Positions 47,990-56,469 of a DNA stretch of 64,000 nt are shown one piece after another; position 1 is the first letter of the stretch; every line of letters starts with the position of its first letter. A program made the translations under genes and the position numbers. The notes beneath the pieces were generated by a model. That model made no database searches and had not been told where the DNA came from. It saw nothing but the letters and a program-made list of their open reading frames with translations. The DNA is from Pseudomonas kairouanensis (GTDB taxonomy: Bacteria > Pseudomonadota > Gammaproteobacteria > Pseudomonadales > Pseudomonadaceae). The stretch covers positions 434,001-498,000 of the forward strand of contig NZ_QUZU01000001.1 in assembly GCF_004682055.1 (NCBI RefSeq). Direction: 5' to 3'.

Positions 47990-48012
47990 TTTCTCGTTTC
48001 TGGAGTTCAATC

Positions 48013-49179
48013 ATGAGTGGATTCTTTCACGGCGTTACCGTGACCAATGTCGACACCGGCGCGCGACCTATCGCTGTGCCGTCGTCGTCCATCATCGGTC
48101 TTTGCGACACCTTTACCCCCGGCCCCGACGCCAGTGCGTTGCCCAACCAACTGCTGTTGATCACCCGCGAAAGCGAAGCCATCGCCGCCTGGGGCGCTGA
48201 CGCGGCCATCACCAAGGCGGTCCAGGCCATCTACGTGCGTTCCAAAGCGGTGATCGTCGCTTGCGGTGTGGCGAAGGTGGAAGACGCCGCCGCCCAGACC
48301 TCGGCCATTATCGGCGGCGTGCTGGCAAACGGCACGCGTACCGGCATGCAGGCGTTGCTCGATGGCAAAAGCCGTTTCAACGCTCAGCCGCGTTTGCTGG
48401 CCGCGCCCAAACACACCGCGACTTTGCCGGCTGCCACGGCACTGGTGGCCCTGAGCGACAAACTGCGCGCCATGGCAATCATCGACGGCCCCAACACCAC
48501 CGACGAAGCGGTGATGGAGTACCGCGAAAACTTCGGCAGCAAGCGCGTGTTTCTGGTCGACCCTGGCGTGCAGTACTGGGACACCGGGAAAAGTGCCACC
48601 GTCGATGCGCCGTGTTCGGCCTGGGTCGCCGGGCTCTTCGCCTGGACCGATTCGGAGTACGGCTTCTGGGCCTCACCATCGAACAAGGAGTTCGTGGGTG
48701 TCACCGGTACCGGTCGCCCCATCGAGTTTTTGGACGGTGATGAAACCTGCCGGGCCAACCTGCTCAACAACGCGCAGATCACCACCATCATTCGTGATGA
48801 CGGCTACCGCCTGTGGGGCAACCGCACCTGTTCCAGCGATCCGAAGTGGGCGTTTGTCACCCGCGTGCGGACCATGGACATCGTCATGGACGCGATCCTC
48901 TACGGCCACAAATGGGCGGTCGACCGCTCGATCACCAAGACCTACGTGAGCGACGTGACCGAGGGGCTCGGCGCGTTCATGCGTGACCTGAAAAACCAGG
49001 GTGCGGTGATCAACTTCGAAGTGTTCGCCGACCCCACGTTGAACACGGCCAGCCAACTGGAACAGGGCAAGGTTTACTGGAACATCCGCTTTACCGATGT
49101 GCCGCCGGCAGAAAACCCCAACTTCCGGGTCGAGGTCACCAACCAGTGGCTGACCGAAGTGCTCGACACCAACACCTAA
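48013..49179 (+). CDS. Contractile tail sheath protein FI
   Basis: 388 residues. Conserved start (FFHGVTVTNVDTGARPI) and end (YWNIRFTDVPPAENPNFRVE type), the P2 FI family. Forms the contracting tube. Confidence 0.94.
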   Translation: MSGFFHGVTVTNVDTGARPIAVPSSSIIGLCDTFTPGPDASALPNQLLLITRESEAIAAWGADAAITKAVQAIYVRSKAVIVACGVAKVEDAAAQTSAIIGGVLANGTRTGMQALLDGKSRFNAQPRLLAAPKHTATLPAATALVALSDKLRAMAIIDGPNTTDEAVMEYRENFGSKRVFLVDPGVQYWDTGKSATVDAPCSAWVAGLFAWTDSEYGFWASPSNKEFVGVTGTGRPIEFLDGDETCRANLLNNAQITTIIRDDGYRLWGNRTCSSDPKWAFVTRVRTMDIVMDAILYGHKWAVDRSITKTYVSDVTEGLGAFMRDLKNQGAVINFEVFADPTLNTASQLEQGKVYWNIRFTDVPPAENPNFRVEVTNQWLTEVLDTNT

Positions 49180-49191
49180 GGAGAACGCCTG

Positions 49192-49695
49192 ATGGTTCCG
49201 CAAACGCTTTACAACATGAACGCCCATATCGACGGCGTCAGTTTTGCCGGGGATATCACCAGCTTCACGCTGCCTAAGATGACCCTGAAAACCGAGGTGC
49301 ATCGCGCAGGGGGCATGGATGCCCCGGTGGAGATGGATCAGGGCATGGAGAAACTTGAGGCCAGTTTCGCCGGTAAAGGTGTGCGCCCTGAGGCCATGAA
49401 GTTTTACGGCCTGGCCGATCAGACTGCGTTCAACGCAGTGTTCCGTGGTTCCTTCAAGGGCCAGAAAGGCGCGACCACGGGTGTTGTCGCCACTGTCCGA
49501 GGCATGCTCAAAGAGGTAGATCCTGGCGATTGGAAGGCCGGTGAAGCTGCCGAGTTCAAGTACGCCGTGGCCTGCAGCTACTACAAGCTAGAGGTCGCGG
49601 GCCGGGTAATGTTCGAAATCGATCCAATCAACTGCGTCCGGGTTATCAACGGTGTCGATCAACTCGCCAGCGTCCGCCGCGACCTGGGTATGTAA
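49192..49695 (+). CDS. Major tail tube protein FII
   Basis: 167 residues. QTLYNMNAHIDGVSFAGDI and MDAPVEMDQGMEKLEASF match P2 FII. Inner tube under the sheath. Confidence 0.93.
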   Translation: MVPQTLYNMNAHIDGVSFAGDITSFTLPKMTLKTEVHRAGGMDAPVEMDQGMEKLEASFAGKGVRPEAMKFYGLADQTAFNAVFRGSFKGQKGATTGVVATVRGMLKEVDPGDWKAGEAAEFKYAVACSYYKLEVAGRVMFEIDPINCVRVINGVDQLASVRRDLGM

Positions 49696-49709
49696 GGAAG
49701 CCGTTCATC

Positions 49710-50012
49710 ATGAGCACACTGAAAAAACTGCCTACCTGGCTGACCGTCACCGCCGAGAGCGCCGCTATTACGCTGTCTCGGTCGAGCGAGATCAACGGCG
49801 TCATGGTTGACCGTCTGACACTTCGCTCTCCCACCGTACGCGAAGTGCGTGCCGCCAATGCCACCAGCGGCGGCGATGACGAACTGCGCGAGATGCACCT
49901 GTTCGCCTCCCTCTCGGAAGCCGGCACCAAGGATCTGGAGGGGCTCAAACTGACGGACTACCAGCGGTTGCAGGCCGCTTATTTTCGCCTGGTGCAGGAC
50001 GACGGGGTTTAG
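49710..50012 (+). CDS. Tail assembly protein E
   Basis: 100 residues. A short tail-assembly chaperone; LRSPTVREVRAANATSGGDD fits the P2 E/gp41 type. It ends GTT TAG. A second open frame behind it codes the E' extension. Confidence 0.85.
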   Translation: MSTLKKLPTWLTVTAESAAITLSRSSEINGVMVDRLTLRSPTVREVRAANATSGGDDELREMHLFASLSEAGTKDLEGLKLTDYQRLQAAYFRLVQDDGV

Positions 50013-50124
50013 CGCCGAACTGCAGAAGAAGGTCGCGAAACGCTTGGCTGCGGAGTTCTCTTTTGCAGCGGGCGAAATCGAGACCATGCCCTTTTCCACG
50101 ATGATCTGGTGGCTCACGGACTGA
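49954..50124 (+). CDS. E' extension read by ribosomal frameshift from gene E
   Basis: Open in the frame that is +1 (or -2) to gene E, from 49954 to the TGA at 50122-50124. The encoded end AELQKKVAKRLAAEFSFAAG..MPFSTMIWW fits an E'-type tail chaperone extension. No own start or ribosome site. The shift should occur before the TAG at 50010, around GACGGGGTTTAGC. Confidence 0.6.
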   Translation, partial: RTTSGCRPLIFAWCRTTGFSAELQKKVAKRLAAEFSFAAGEIETMPFSTMIWWLTD

Positions 50125-50152
50125 GCCCCGCATCCCGGCCCGGAGTAATCCC

Positions 50153-52633
50153 ATGGCAAATAACCTGGCGCTCGGCCTGGTCATCGGCGGCGTCGTCAGC
50201 TCCACGGTCGGCGCCGCCTTCAAGGATGTTGAAGGCCGCATCAAGAAGCTTGGCGAAACCGGCACCAAGGCCCGCGTGCTGCAGAGCACCATCGGCGACA
50301 CCATCCGCCTGCGTGACGAATGGAAAAAGGCCCACGACACCGGCGCCGCCTCGGCCGGTGACCTGCTGAAAAAGCTGGAAGGTAATCTCAAAAGCTTGAA
50401 AGAGCAGGGCATTGAGGTCGGCAAACTGCGCAAGGAATACCAGGCCCTCGGCCAGGTAGCGCGGGGCGCTGAACTCAAGGCGCTGGGCCACACCCAGATC
50501 CAGCAGGGCAAAGAGGGAATGAAAAGCTCCCTCGGCAAAGCAGCGGCGCTCACCGCATCGCTGGCGATTCCGACCAAAGTCTCCGGCGATTACCAGGCGC
50601 AGATCCGCCAGATGTCGCTGTGGGCACACACCGCCGGTACCGGCGATGAGGCCGAACTGGCGGCGAGCATCAGCAAGGTCGCGGCAGAGAAGGGCATGAG
50701 CCAGCAACTGCTCGCGCAGTCGGTCGGCGCCCTAATCGAAAAGGGTGTTGATTGGGATGTGGCAACGTCCTACGCCGGGCAGATTGCCGACCTGATCGAC
50801 GGCCAGGGCATGGAGCCCGACACCATCGCGACCCTGATCAATTCCTTCAAGGAAGCGGGGGTAAAGCAGGGCGACATGGCGGCGATGCTGGGACAAGTGG
50901 CAGCGGCTGGCGACATCGGCGCGTTCGGGCCCAAAGAGATGGCCAAGTACTTACCGGCCATGCTTGGCAACATCAAGCGCCTGGGCATGGAAGGCCCCGA
51001 GGCGGTGCGCTTCCTCGGTGCCAGCCTGCAGTCCCAGTTCTCGCAAACCCAGGATGCGGCTGCTGCGGCCACCAACATGAACAACTTGCTCAACGCGGTG
51101 ATCAGCAACACCAGCCAGGAACGGTTTGCCAAGGAAGGGTACGACCTGGCCGGCTCAATCCTCGCCGCGACAAAAAGCGGCAAGGCGGCCAACCCGGTCG
51201 ATGCGTTCATCATGCTCAGCGAGCAGTTGATCAAACGACAGGACCCGGCCAAGGCCAAGAAAATCGAGGCACTCAAGGCCAAGATCAAAGGTTCGGTGGA
51301 CGGCAGCGCAGAGGAAGCGCAGGCCATGATCGCCCTGACCGAAGCGGCAGGGCTGGCGAACATCGTCAGCGACCAGAGCGCCAGTGCCGGCCTGCTCGCG
51401 CAGATCAAATACGGCGACAAGATCAAGGCCGACATGTCGACCATTGAAGCCACGGATGGCAAGGCCAAGATCGAGGCGGACGCGGCGAAGGCGCGGGAGA
51501 CGTCCAACAGCAAGTGGGCGACCGCAACTGCCGGCATTGAATCGTCGATGACGCGTATCGGTGATGCCGTGCGGCCGCTGACGGACATTGCGGCAGATGG
51601 ACTAGCGAAGTTGGCATACGGGCTTGGGGAGTTGGCTGGAAGGTTTCCAACGGTGATCAGCGGGGCCACGGTGTTGGCAGCTGGTGTGGTCGGCCTGGGC
51701 GCTGCTATCAATGCGATCAAGATCGGCAAGGGACTGATGAACGTTGCCCGTGGCTCGCTGATGGGCAACCCGAATGTGATCCAGCGGGTGTTTGTCACCA
51801 ACCCGTCAAGCGGTGCCGGCGGGCTCGACGGTGGTGATGGTAAGCGACGGCGTGGCAAGGGTAAGCGTGGTCGGGGCTCGAAGGCCCCGACTTCCAGTCC
51901 TGTGTCTGCTCCTCCAGTCGAAGTGGTCGCCAGCAAATTCTCCCCGCAAACCATGGCTGGTAAGGGTGTTGGGTTTGCCAAAGGTACAGCGCCGTTGGCG
52001 TTGATCGAGGCTGGCCTGATAGCGGCTGATACTTACCAGAATGCCACGACCCGCGATGAAAAAGCCGAAGGCTACGGCAACGCAGCCGGAACCTTGGCCG
52101 GTACGCTGGCCGGTGCTGCAGCTGGTGCCGCGATTGGTTCGGTGGTACCTGTGATCGGCACCGTTGTCGGTGGGCTGATCGGCGGCTTCCTCGGTAGTTG
52201 GGGCGGCGGTGAGCTGGGCAGTGCGGTGGGCAAGGCTGCGTTTGGTGGGCCGGAAACACCGGTAGAACGCTTGGCTCAGCCCTCGCCGTTGCTGCTGCAG
52301 AAGCCCAGCGGGCCAGGCACGTCAATGCTTGCGAAATATGCGCCGACACCGGCGACTGGCCCACTGATGGGAGATGTCGCTCGTTCGCTGGCGACGGCTC
52401 CATCAGCGGCGACAGTACCTGCATTGCTCAGTGCCGGCGCCGCTGCGAAGGCAGATCCCCCGCGAATTGACCAACAATGGCAGTTTTCCCCGACTGTGGA
52501 TGTAACGGTGCAGGGCGACGTCAAGGATCCACGGCAACTGGCGCAGGAAATGATGCCGCACATGCGTCAGCTATTTGAGGAATTCAGCCGGGAGCAAGGG
52601 CGGCGCAATCTGTTCGATGCCCCACACGTTTAA
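50153..52633 (+). CDS. Tape measure protein T
   Basis: 826 residues. Long helical chain with hydrophobic stretches near 500-520 and a Gly/Ala-rich region near 640-690 (GTLAGTLAGAAAGAAIGSV). Sets tail length. C-terminal ELMPHMRQLFEE-type end as in P2 T. Confidence 0.92.
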   Translation: MANNLALGLVIGGVVSSTVGAAFKDVEGRIKKLGETGTKARVLQSTIGDTIRLRDEWKKAHDTGAASAGDLLKKLEGNLKSLKEQGIEVGKLRKEYQALGQVARGAELKALGHTQIQQGKEGMKSSLGKAAALTASLAIPTKVSGDYQAQIRQMSLWAHTAGTGDEAELAASISKVAAEKGMSQQLLAQSVGALIEKGVDWDVATSYAGQIADLIDGQGMEPDTIATLINSFKEAGVKQGDMAAMLGQVAAAGDIGAFGPKEMAKYLPAMLGNIKRLGMEGPEAVRFLGASLQSQFSQTQDAAAAATNMNNLLNAVISNTSQERFAKEGYDLAGSILAATKSGKAANPVDAFIMLSEQLIKRQDPAKAKKIEALKAKIKGSVDGSAEEAQAMIALTEAAGLANIVSDQSASAGLLAQIKYGDKIKADMSTIEATDGKAKIEADAAKARETSNSKWATATAGIESSMTRIGDAVRPLTDIAADGLAKLAYGLGELAGRFPTVISGATVLAAGVVGLGAAINAIKIGKGLMNVARGSLMGNPNVIQRVFVTNPSSGAGGLDGGDGKRRRGKGKRGRGSKAPTSSPVSAPPVEVVASKFSPQTMAGKGVGFAKGTAPLALIEAGLIAADTYQNATTRDEKAEGYGNAAGTLAGTLAGAAAGAAIGSVVPVIGTVVGGLIGGFLGSWGGGELGSAVGKAAFGGPETPVERLAQPSPLLLQKPSGPGTSMLAKYAPTPATGPLMGDVARSLATAPSAATVPALLSAGAAAKADPPRIDQQWQFSPTVDVTVQGDVKDPRQLAQEMMPHMRQLFEEFSREQGRRNLFDAPHV

Positions 52634-52642
52634 GGAGTTGTC

Positions 52643-53488
52643 ATGGCTTACATGGAGCAACTGCAATCCGGCTTCAAATCCCTGGTCCAGGCCGGGGAGG
52701 CGGGCCGGCACAGCATCGACGGCATGATCGGGCCGGTGAACGGCGCCATTGGCGAAATCACCGGGGCGGCTGATGAGCTGTCCAGCATCCCCGGTGTGCC
52801 ACCAGGTGTCGGCGAAAAGCTGCAGCGGGTGATGCGCGGGATTAGCGCGGCGCAGTCTAAGGTCGGTGAAGTACTGTCGACTTACAGCAAAGCAACGCGT
52901 GCGATCACGGCGATTGATGAGCGCCTGGGCACCTTGAAGGAACAGGCCGTCCGGGCCAGCACCGCCATTAACCAAATGGCTGGCAAGGTCAGCCCAAGCC
53001 TGGCGAATATCTTGCCCACTAGCGCCCTGGCGCCGAATGCAACCCCCCTGGCGGAAGCGGTCAAGCCGTTCCCGCACTTGCTGATCCTGCGACCGCTGCA
53101 AACCAATGCCCAGCCGTTCTACTTCAACCTGGACACTGCGGCGTTCGACGAGCTGCGCCGGCAGACGGAGTTTCGCTGGGCCTCGCAAGAGCGCCTCAGT
53201 CGTCGGCCAGCACAGCAGGCTGTGGGGATGGGGGAGGAAAAACTCAGCCTCAAGGGTGCGATCTTTCCCACGTTCAAAGGCGGGCTCAAGCAACTGGATA
53301 CGCTGCGTTCCATCGGTGGGCAGTTGCTGCCGCTGAACCTGACCACCGGCTACGGTTTTGTCTTGGGCACCTGGTGCTTACGCAACCTGGAGGAGGAGCA
53401 GGGCGCGTTGCTGGCTGGCGGAATTCCGCGTAAGCAATCCTTTAGTTTGGAGTTCACGCGTTATGGTGATGATATGCAGAACGTCTGA
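52643..53488 (+). CDS. Tail protein U
   Basis: 281 residues. The helical N-terminal half is unusual; the C-terminal half (WRASQERLSRRPAQQ-like region, FPTFKGGLKQLDTLRSIG) is the P2 gpU domain. Overlaps gpX. Confidence 0.85.
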   Translation: MAYMEQLQSGFKSLVQAGEAGRHSIDGMIGPVNGAIGEITGAADELSSIPGVPPGVGEKLQRVMRGISAAQSKVGEVLSTYSKATRAITAIDERLGTLKEQAVRASTAINQMAGKVSPSLANILPTSALAPNATPLAEAVKPFPHLLILRPLQTNAQPFYFNLDTAAFDELRRQTEFRWASQERLSRRPAQQAVGMGEEKLSLKGAIFPTFKGGLKQLDTLRSIGGQLLPLNLTTGYGFVLGTWCLRNLEEEQGALLAGGIPRKQSFSLEFTRYGDDMQNV

Positions 53489-53669
53489 TGGCGACCTGCT
53501 GGATACCTTGTGTTACCAGCATTACGGGCATTTGAATGGCACGGTCGAGGCTGTGTTGGCGGCCAATCGCTTGCTAGCGGATGAACCGCAACCGTTGCGC
53601 ACGGGGTTGCTGATCACCTTTCCTGATCTGCCTGAGCCTTTAGATGAGCAGGTGCAGCTGTGGGACTGA
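53463..53669 (+). CDS. Tail protein X
   Basis: 68 residues, a LysM-like domain (DGDLLDTLCYQHYGHLNGTV). Baseplate hub component. Starts inside the end of gpU, ATG at 53463. Confidence 0.85.
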   Translation: MVMICRTSDGDLLDTLCYQHYGHLNGTVEAVLAANRLLADEPQPLRTGLLITFPDLPEPLDEQVQLWD

Positions 53670-53677
53670 TAGCTCGT

Positions 53678-53707
53678 TGCCCATAAAATCGGCGCGCTGA
53701 TAGACTC
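53678..53707 (+). promoter_or_regulatory. Possible own promoter of the inserted gene
   Basis: TTGCCC and TAGACT separated by 18 bases, upstream of the 53738 gene. Confidence 0.35.
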
Positions 53708-53737
53708 CCTTGCTTATTTGCATGCGTGGAGTCTTCT

Positions 53738-54055
53738 ATGGAAAGAGTCAGCGAAATTCGGCTGGTCAAACGGAGTTTTTGGGGCGAGCTTAGCTATCGG
53801 TCAAACTGGTTTATCTTCGGTCTGATCGCTTGCATTCTTTTGGCATTCATTCCGATTGTCGGTTGGGTCATGGCTGCCGGCGTGTTCCTGGCGATGGTGT
53901 GGAAAACCTTCGGCCTCAGGGAAAAGCAGAGGGTTGGGGATTGCCCTGTGTGTACCCAGACGCTGTTGATTGAGCCCAAGGTTGAAGGGATCGACTGCCC
54001 TGTTTGCCAAAGTTACGTTGAGATCAGTGACAATCGTTTAATCGTCGAGGACTGA
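53738..54055 (+). CDS. Moron gene: two-helix membrane protein with zinc ribbon
   Basis: 105 residues. Hydrophobic stretch WFIFGLIACILLAFIPIVG then VMAAGVFLAMVW, followed by a CxxC-x15-CxxC zinc ribbon (CPVC at two points). Lies between gpX and gpD, is unlike tail genes, has a possible promoter before it and a hairpin after it. Likely expressed in the lysogen; function unknown. Confidence 0.7.
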   Translation: MERVSEIRLVKRSFWGELSYRSNWFIFGLIACILLAFIPIVGWVMAAGVFLAMVWKTFGLREKQRVGDCPVCTQTLLIEPKVEGIDCPVCQSYVEISDNRLIVED

Positions 54056-54080
54056 CATCCTCACTCGCAACACCCCTTCA

Positions 54081-54113
54081 AGCCCTGCCATCGTGCGGGG
54101 CTTTGTTGTTTTT
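54081..54113 (+). terminator. Hairpin after the moron gene
   Basis: AGCCC-TGCCATCGTGCG-GGGCT and T-run, followed by TTTTTGGAGG as ribosome site of gpD. Confidence 0.6.
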
Positions 54114-54125
54114 GGAGGTTTACTT

Positions 54126-55169
54126 TTGAAGCCAATCTTTCGGATCGTCGCTGATGGCGCTGACATCACAGCGCTGATCAATGACCGTTTGCTGTTGCTG
54201 CGCACCCTCGACAAGCCCGGCATGGAATCGGACGAGTTCGAACTGCGCATCGACGACCGTGACGGTGCCGTATCCCTCCCCAAAAAAGGGGCAGCGATAC
54301 AGATCTACCTGGGCTACGACAGCAAAGCGCTGGCCCGCCTGGGCCGCTATACGGTCGATGACATCGAAGTCTCTGGCCCGCCGGACACCCTGGTCATTCG
54401 TGGCAAAGCCAGCGACATGCGCGGCAGCGGCAAAACGACCCGCAGTGGCAGTTGGGAGAATGTGCCGCTGTCCAAGATCGTCAGCGACATTGCCGCTCGC
54501 AACGGCTGGAAGCCTGAATGCCCCGTCGCCACGGTGGTGCCTCGGGCGGATCAGTTAAGCGAATCGGACTTCAACTTCATCACCCGGCTCGCCAAGGATC
54601 ACGACTGCACGGCCAAGGTCGCCGACGGAAAACTGTTGGTGCTGCCACGCCAAAGCGGGCAGACCGCCAGTGGCAAGAATCTGCCAGCGATCACCATCCG
54701 CCGCAGTGACGTCAGCCGCTGGCAATTCCGTTTCACTGACCGCACCACACAGAAAGCCGTCAAGGCCAAGTACCAGGACAAGAAAACCGGCGAGCTGGTT
54801 AACCTGACCCTGGACAACGACGATGCGCCTGCAGGGCTGCCGCCCGTTCATACCGACCGGCATATCCACCCGAACAAATCCGCCGCCGAGCAGGCCGCCA
54901 AGGCCCGCCTCGCCGCGTTTAACCGCTCGACTGCTGAGGTTCGGCTGGAGATGGTCGGGCGTACAGATCTGTTTACCGAGCGGCAGATCAATGCGCAGGG
55001 CTTCAAGGACGGCTTGGACGGCGAGTTCCTGGTCGACTCGGTTGAACAGGTGTTCACCCAGTCTGGCTGGAGCACCACCGTGGAATGCAACGCAGGGAAG
55101 AAGGGTAAGGCCAAGGCGGCCGGAAAGAAAAAGAAGAAGTCCAAAGAGGTCAAAGTCCTGGAGCTGTAA
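54126..55169 (+). CDS. Baseplate hub/late control protein D
   Basis: 347 residues from a TTG at 54126 with GGAGG behind it. KPIFRIVADGADITALINDR and the hub blocks (SESDFNFITRLAKDHDCTA) are of the P2 D family. Ends in a Lys-rich tail. Tail-tip hub protein. Confidence 0.9.
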   Translation: MKPIFRIVADGADITALINDRLLLLRTLDKPGMESDEFELRIDDRDGAVSLPKKGAAIQIYLGYDSKALARLGRYTVDDIEVSGPPDTLVIRGKASDMRGSGKTTRSGSWENVPLSKIVSDIAARNGWKPECPVATVVPRADQLSESDFNFITRLAKDHDCTAKVADGKLLVLPRQSGQTASGKNLPAITIRRSDVSRWQFRFTDRTTQKAVKAKYQDKKTGELVNLTLDNDDAPAGLPPVHTDRHIHPNKSAAEQAAKARLAAFNRSTAEVRLEMVGRTDLFTERQINAQGFKDGLDGEFLVDSVEQVFTQSGWSTTVECNAGKKGKAKAAGKKKKKSKEVKVLEL

Positions 55170-55191
55170 CGGGCCGTACCTGCTTCACCAC

Positions 55192-55217
55192 CCGCCGCCA
55201 TTGAGCGGTCTTTTTTT
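55192..55217 (+). terminator. Hairpin before the endolysin gene
   Basis: CCGC-CGCCATTGA-GCGG then CTTTTTTT, followed 16 bases later by the endolysin start. Confidence 0.6.
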
Positions 55218-55232
55218 GCCTGGGAAAAAGCG

Positions 55233-55796
55233 ATGTCCATCACCGAGCAACAACTCCAACGCATCATGCCCAACGCCCGCCGCCAAGCGGGCGTTTTTGT
55301 ATCCGCGCTAAACGCCGCCATGACCAAGCGCAAGATCGACACACCGAAGCGCCAGGCGGCCTTCCTTGCCCAGGTCGGCCACGAGTCCGGCCAGTTGCAG
55401 TACGTGCGTGAACTGGGGGGCGATCAATACCTCAGCAAGTACGACACCGGACCGCTGGCTGCCAAACTGGGGAACACGCCTGCCGCCGATGGTGACGGCC
55501 AACGCTATCGCGGCCGTGGGCTGATCCAGGTCACCGGGCATGACAACTACCTGCGCTGCAGCTTGGCGTTGTTTGGTGATGAACGATTGCTGCGCACGCC
55601 GGAGCTGCTGGAACTGCCGCAATGGGCGGCAGAGTCGGCGGCGTGGTTCTGGTCCGTGAACGGGTTGAACGCGCTCGCGGACCAGGAACAGTTCAACACC
55701 ATCACCCGCCGGATCAATGGCGGGCTCAACGGCCTGGAAGATCGGCTGCAGCTGTGGGCCAGGGCGAGGGCGGTGTTATGCGTCTCCTCCACCTGA
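55233..55796 (+). CDS. GH19 endolysin
   Basis: 187 residues. The catalytic Glu is in QVGHESGQLQYV, and the RYRGRGLIQVTGHDNY block is the family signature. Cuts peptidoglycan glycan chains. No signal peptide, so it needs the holin. Overlaps the spanin gene. Confidence 0.93.
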   Translation: MSITEQQLQRIMPNARRQAGVFVSALNAAMTKRKIDTPKRQAAFLAQVGHESGQLQYVRELGGDQYLSKYDTGPLAAKLGNTPAADGDGQRYRGRGLIQVTGHDNYLRCSLALFGDERLLRTPELLELPQWAAESAAWFWSVNGLNALADQEQFNTITRRINGGLNGLEDRLQLWARARAVLCVSST

Positions 55797-56320
55797 TCCC
55801 CGCGCAGTTCCGTATCGCTGCCGTCGCTTTGCTGCTGGTGATATTGGCCTTCGGCTCTGCCGCATTGGCCTGGACCGTTCAAGGCTGGCGTTGCGGCCAA
55901 CAGCTGGAGCGCCAGGGCAGGGTGCATGCGGACACGCTCAACGAGCTATCCCAAGCCTCTGCTGCGCTGCAGCGTGCCGAACAGGACAAACGCCTGGCCC
56001 TGGAGCAGCGTCTGCAGAGCAACGATGAAACCCACCACAAGGAATTGACCGATGAGCAAACCAAGCAGGCTCGTCTGCGTGATCGCCTGGCTACTGCTGA
56101 TCTGCGGCTGTCAGTCGTTCTCGCCACCACCGAAACCACCAGCGGCTGTTCAGTGCCAACCACCACCGCCACCGGCCGCGTGGTTCATGGCCCCGCGAGA
56201 GCCCAACTTGACCCAGCGCATGCTCAACGAATTATCGGAATCACCGATGCCGGCGACCACGGATTGATCGCCCTGCGGGCCTGTCAGGCCTACGCAAAAG
56301 AAGTCTCTACACCGAAGTAA
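55778..56320 (+). CDS. i-spanin (Rz-like)
   Basis: 180 residues. One N-terminal membrane helix (IAAVALLLVILAFGSAALAW) and a long coiled coil (ALQRAEQDKRLALEQRLQ). ATG at 55778 inside the end of the lysin gene. Links inner to outer membrane for the last lysis step. Confidence 0.88.
   Translation: MRLLHLIPAQFRIAAVALLLVILAFGSAALAWTVQGWRCGQQLERQGRVHADTLNELSQASAALQRAEQDKRLALEQRLQSNDETHHKELTDEQTKQARLRDRLATADLRLSVVLATTETTSGCSVPTTTATGRVVHGPARAQLDPAHAQRIIGITDAGDHGLIALRACQAYAKEVSTPK
56052..56267 (+). CDS. o-spanin lipoprotein (Rz1-like), nested in Rz
   Basis: 71 residues in another frame inside Rz. Signal with lipobox-like LLICGC, then Pro-rich (PPPKPP, PPPPP). Classic nested Rz1. Confidence 0.88.
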   Translation: MSKPSRLVCVIAWLLLICGCQSFSPPPKPPAAVQCQPPPPPAAWFMAPREPNLTQRMLNELSESPMPATTD

Positions 56321-56435
56321 AAGGAGCGGCCGGGCAGGATGCGTCAACATCCAGCCCGGCCACCTTCCCCGCAGAACGTCCCTGCAAGTCCAGCCAAGGC
56401 TCCTGCTTCGTGCACAAAGCGGAGCGAGCCTAGCA

Positions 56436-56451
56436 CTGTTTATTCATACAG
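56436..56451. promoter_or_regulatory. LexA box before the adenine methylase gene
   Basis: CTGTTTATTCATACAG, a perfect CTGT-N8-ACAG. It lies 19 bp before the ATG at 56470. Confidence 0.7.
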
Positions 56452-56469
56452 CAAAGGTCTTGCTTTTAT

